From an uncultured Bacteroidales bacterium (lineage in GTDB: Bacteria > Bacteroidota > Bacteroidia > Bacteroidales > UBA932): 64,000 nt of DNA. Within the stretch, counting starts at the first letter, position 1, and each line of letters opens with the position of its first letter. The DNA lies in assembly GCA_946410455.1 (NCBI GenBank), contig CAMKAJ010000005.1, positions 1 through 64,000 on the forward strand, written 5' to 3'. Positions 63,901 to 64,000 of this stretch are shown here, piece by piece. Below the pieces are notes generated by a model. That model did no database searches. It was not told the origin of the DNA and saw nothing but the letters and a program-made list of their open reading frames with translations. The translations under genes and the position numbers were made by a program.

Positions 63901-64000
63901 CACTTTCTGGATCCGCGACGGCAAGTATGTGCGTCTGAAGACTGCCCAGCTCGGATATACCTTCCCTAAGAAGTGGACGTCCGGTATTGGCGTACAGGCT
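60965..64000 (+). CDS. SusC-like TonB-dependent receptor (partial, cut by window end)
   Basis: At least 1012 codons in frame with no stop before the window ends. Signal peptide MKRLIRFSLFLLTALMLSG to about AWAQ. A CarboxypepD_reg-like domain (about 26-100) has GTVSDSSGAPVPGATVMVKG. The TonB-box region DDVVVVGYGTAKKE follows. The plug shows SVSQVLAGKLTGI, LRIRGS, YVVDGFPVD and the SusC signature SVLKDGASAAVYGLQAAGGVI. A long barrel follows, including the Ca-binding-like DLNGDGKIDEDDKGYFG. It starts 16 nt after the epimerase. A susD partner is expected just beyond the window. Confidence 0.95.
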   Translation, partial: MKRLIRFSLFLLTALMLSGVAAWAQSALRGTVSDSSGAPVPGATVMVKGTSNGTLTATDGSYTLRARKGDVIQFSFLGFEAQEHTFDGSSPINVVLKDDAMFLDDVVVVGYGTAKKETMTAAVSAIKGDELLKSPSTSVSQVLAGKLTGISSVQESGEPGLDQASLRIRGSVYGVAYVVDGFPVDNINDIDPADIESVSVLKDGASAAVYGLQAAGGVIIITTRKGDKGDTRITYNASVGASMNANFPRFMNGPQFAYYYNVAQMMDQLANGEISSVQEYVPYFTQKNIQAMRDGVEGWANVDYVDKVFGTGFNQKHNVTVQGGSDKARFFTSFGLLSQKGNIDRFNYRRYNVRANIEGDLSKQLSYKVGLSGVIGDRSTPAFLSGGTDGGYTEVGWFSIARQVVQMHPYLPETYDGYYTGAVQDNQSFLVSPLAAIYQSGYKKTRSAQGSANASLVWNIPFVPGLSLKASGSYDFSVSYNKNLSTPYTMMQRVRTADGWIWQQRTDNPHISENVNNLGEGAVFSRQIVGQGGLNYVQTFGVNHLDLMALAEYRDYTGNGLAAYAMALPFDSLPELSNGVATNSPVSGWSGASRSLGFVFRARYDYDEKYLAEITGRYDGSYKFAGMSKTRWGFFPSASVGWRLSKEDFLKDVSWLDDLKIRASVGLLGNDSVSEYAFLSTYVQGSNIALGQKGGATLIVPAYYTAGVPNTELTWEKTRSWNVGVDYSLWNGLLGMEIDAFYNYTYDMLTYQSTGFPSSMGGYYPTWVNKNALDARGIDIMIRHRNRVTLGGEPLFYEVTGSLTRSKTRWLVYNDDPNIVEWRKMVGTTVGSILCWQSDGLFMSEDEIDRASWYGTRPNVGDIRYVDLNGDGKIDEDDKGYFGRSNRPELTFGLNLNVSWKGFDLNAQFTGGALFDVSLTGTYYNDNDDNTIWTQTFKEGGNSPLFLVQNAYSAFNTQGTFPRLTLAKTSHGGDNGLSSTFWIRDGKYVRLKTAQLGYTFPKKWTSGIGVQA

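Overview
The window is chromosomal DNA from a member of the Bacteroidales (Bacteroidota), fairly GC-rich for the phylum by eye. The signs are TAnnTTTG (-7 type) promoter boxes before most transcription units, a SusC-type TonB receptor, phylum-typical proteins (DUF5606, PUR-like DUF3276, long NusB, kinase-RapZ fusion), and almost no Shine-Dalgarno signals. I see no phage, insertion sequence or CRISPR array. Species cannot be fixed from sequence alone; an uncultured gut or rumen Bacteroidales is a guess.

Layout. 1-9587: a gene-free edge with hairpins and two minus-strand terminators, a small outer-membrane protein, parE, a RelA-type (p)ppGpp synthetase with a broken hydrolase site, divergent uvrB, and a minus-strand purine-salvage unit (PUR-like protein, MTA/SAH deaminase, punA). 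9645-14296: nusB, yajC, a YbbR-domain protein, coaE, a DUF5606 protein and rimO. 14330-14642: RNase P RNA. 14672-18465: glpABC with an unusually short glpB and a DNA-binding-domain-only LysR protein. 18524-23868: a porin-like protein followed by potABCD. 23872-26102: tgt and an LptF/G permease on the minus strand. 26174-30879: nucleoside permease, dut, murF, obg, PAP2 phosphatase. 30954-33092: a lipoprotein joining a GH18 chitinase-like domain to a tyrosine phosphatase. 33192-37047: hypB, a 941-aa multi-iron-sulfur flavoprotein, hypA. 37044-39294: CYTH protein, mscS, superoxide dismutase, tRNA-Val. 39312-43179: a small outer-membrane protein and a MurU/AmgK-RapZ/ROK cell-wall-sugar unit. 43254-48283: membrane sensor-like protein, trkH, a RecD-like helicase and a THUMP-like methyltransferase. 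48305-57227: a DPP-IV-like peptidase, an ABC-2 exporter, a split 5'-nucleotidase, yicC, and a TonB receptor paired with a heavy-metal-binding protein. 57209-64000: a glycan locus (MFS sugar porter, DUF4434 protein, N-acylglucosamine 2-epimerase, SusC receptor cut by the window end).

The most unusual signal is a family of palindromic elements lying in frame inside three housekeeping genes (rimO, murF and the methyltransferase). Two copies share an identical 53-bp core in opposite orientation 18.7 kb apart. Each copy is flanked by inverted-repeat arms whose sequence is private to that locus. Also notable are many promoters whose -7 box ends only 4-7 nt before the start codon, implying leaderless mRNAs, the GH18-phosphatase fusion, and the hypB-flavoprotein-hypA operon without hydrogenase genes.
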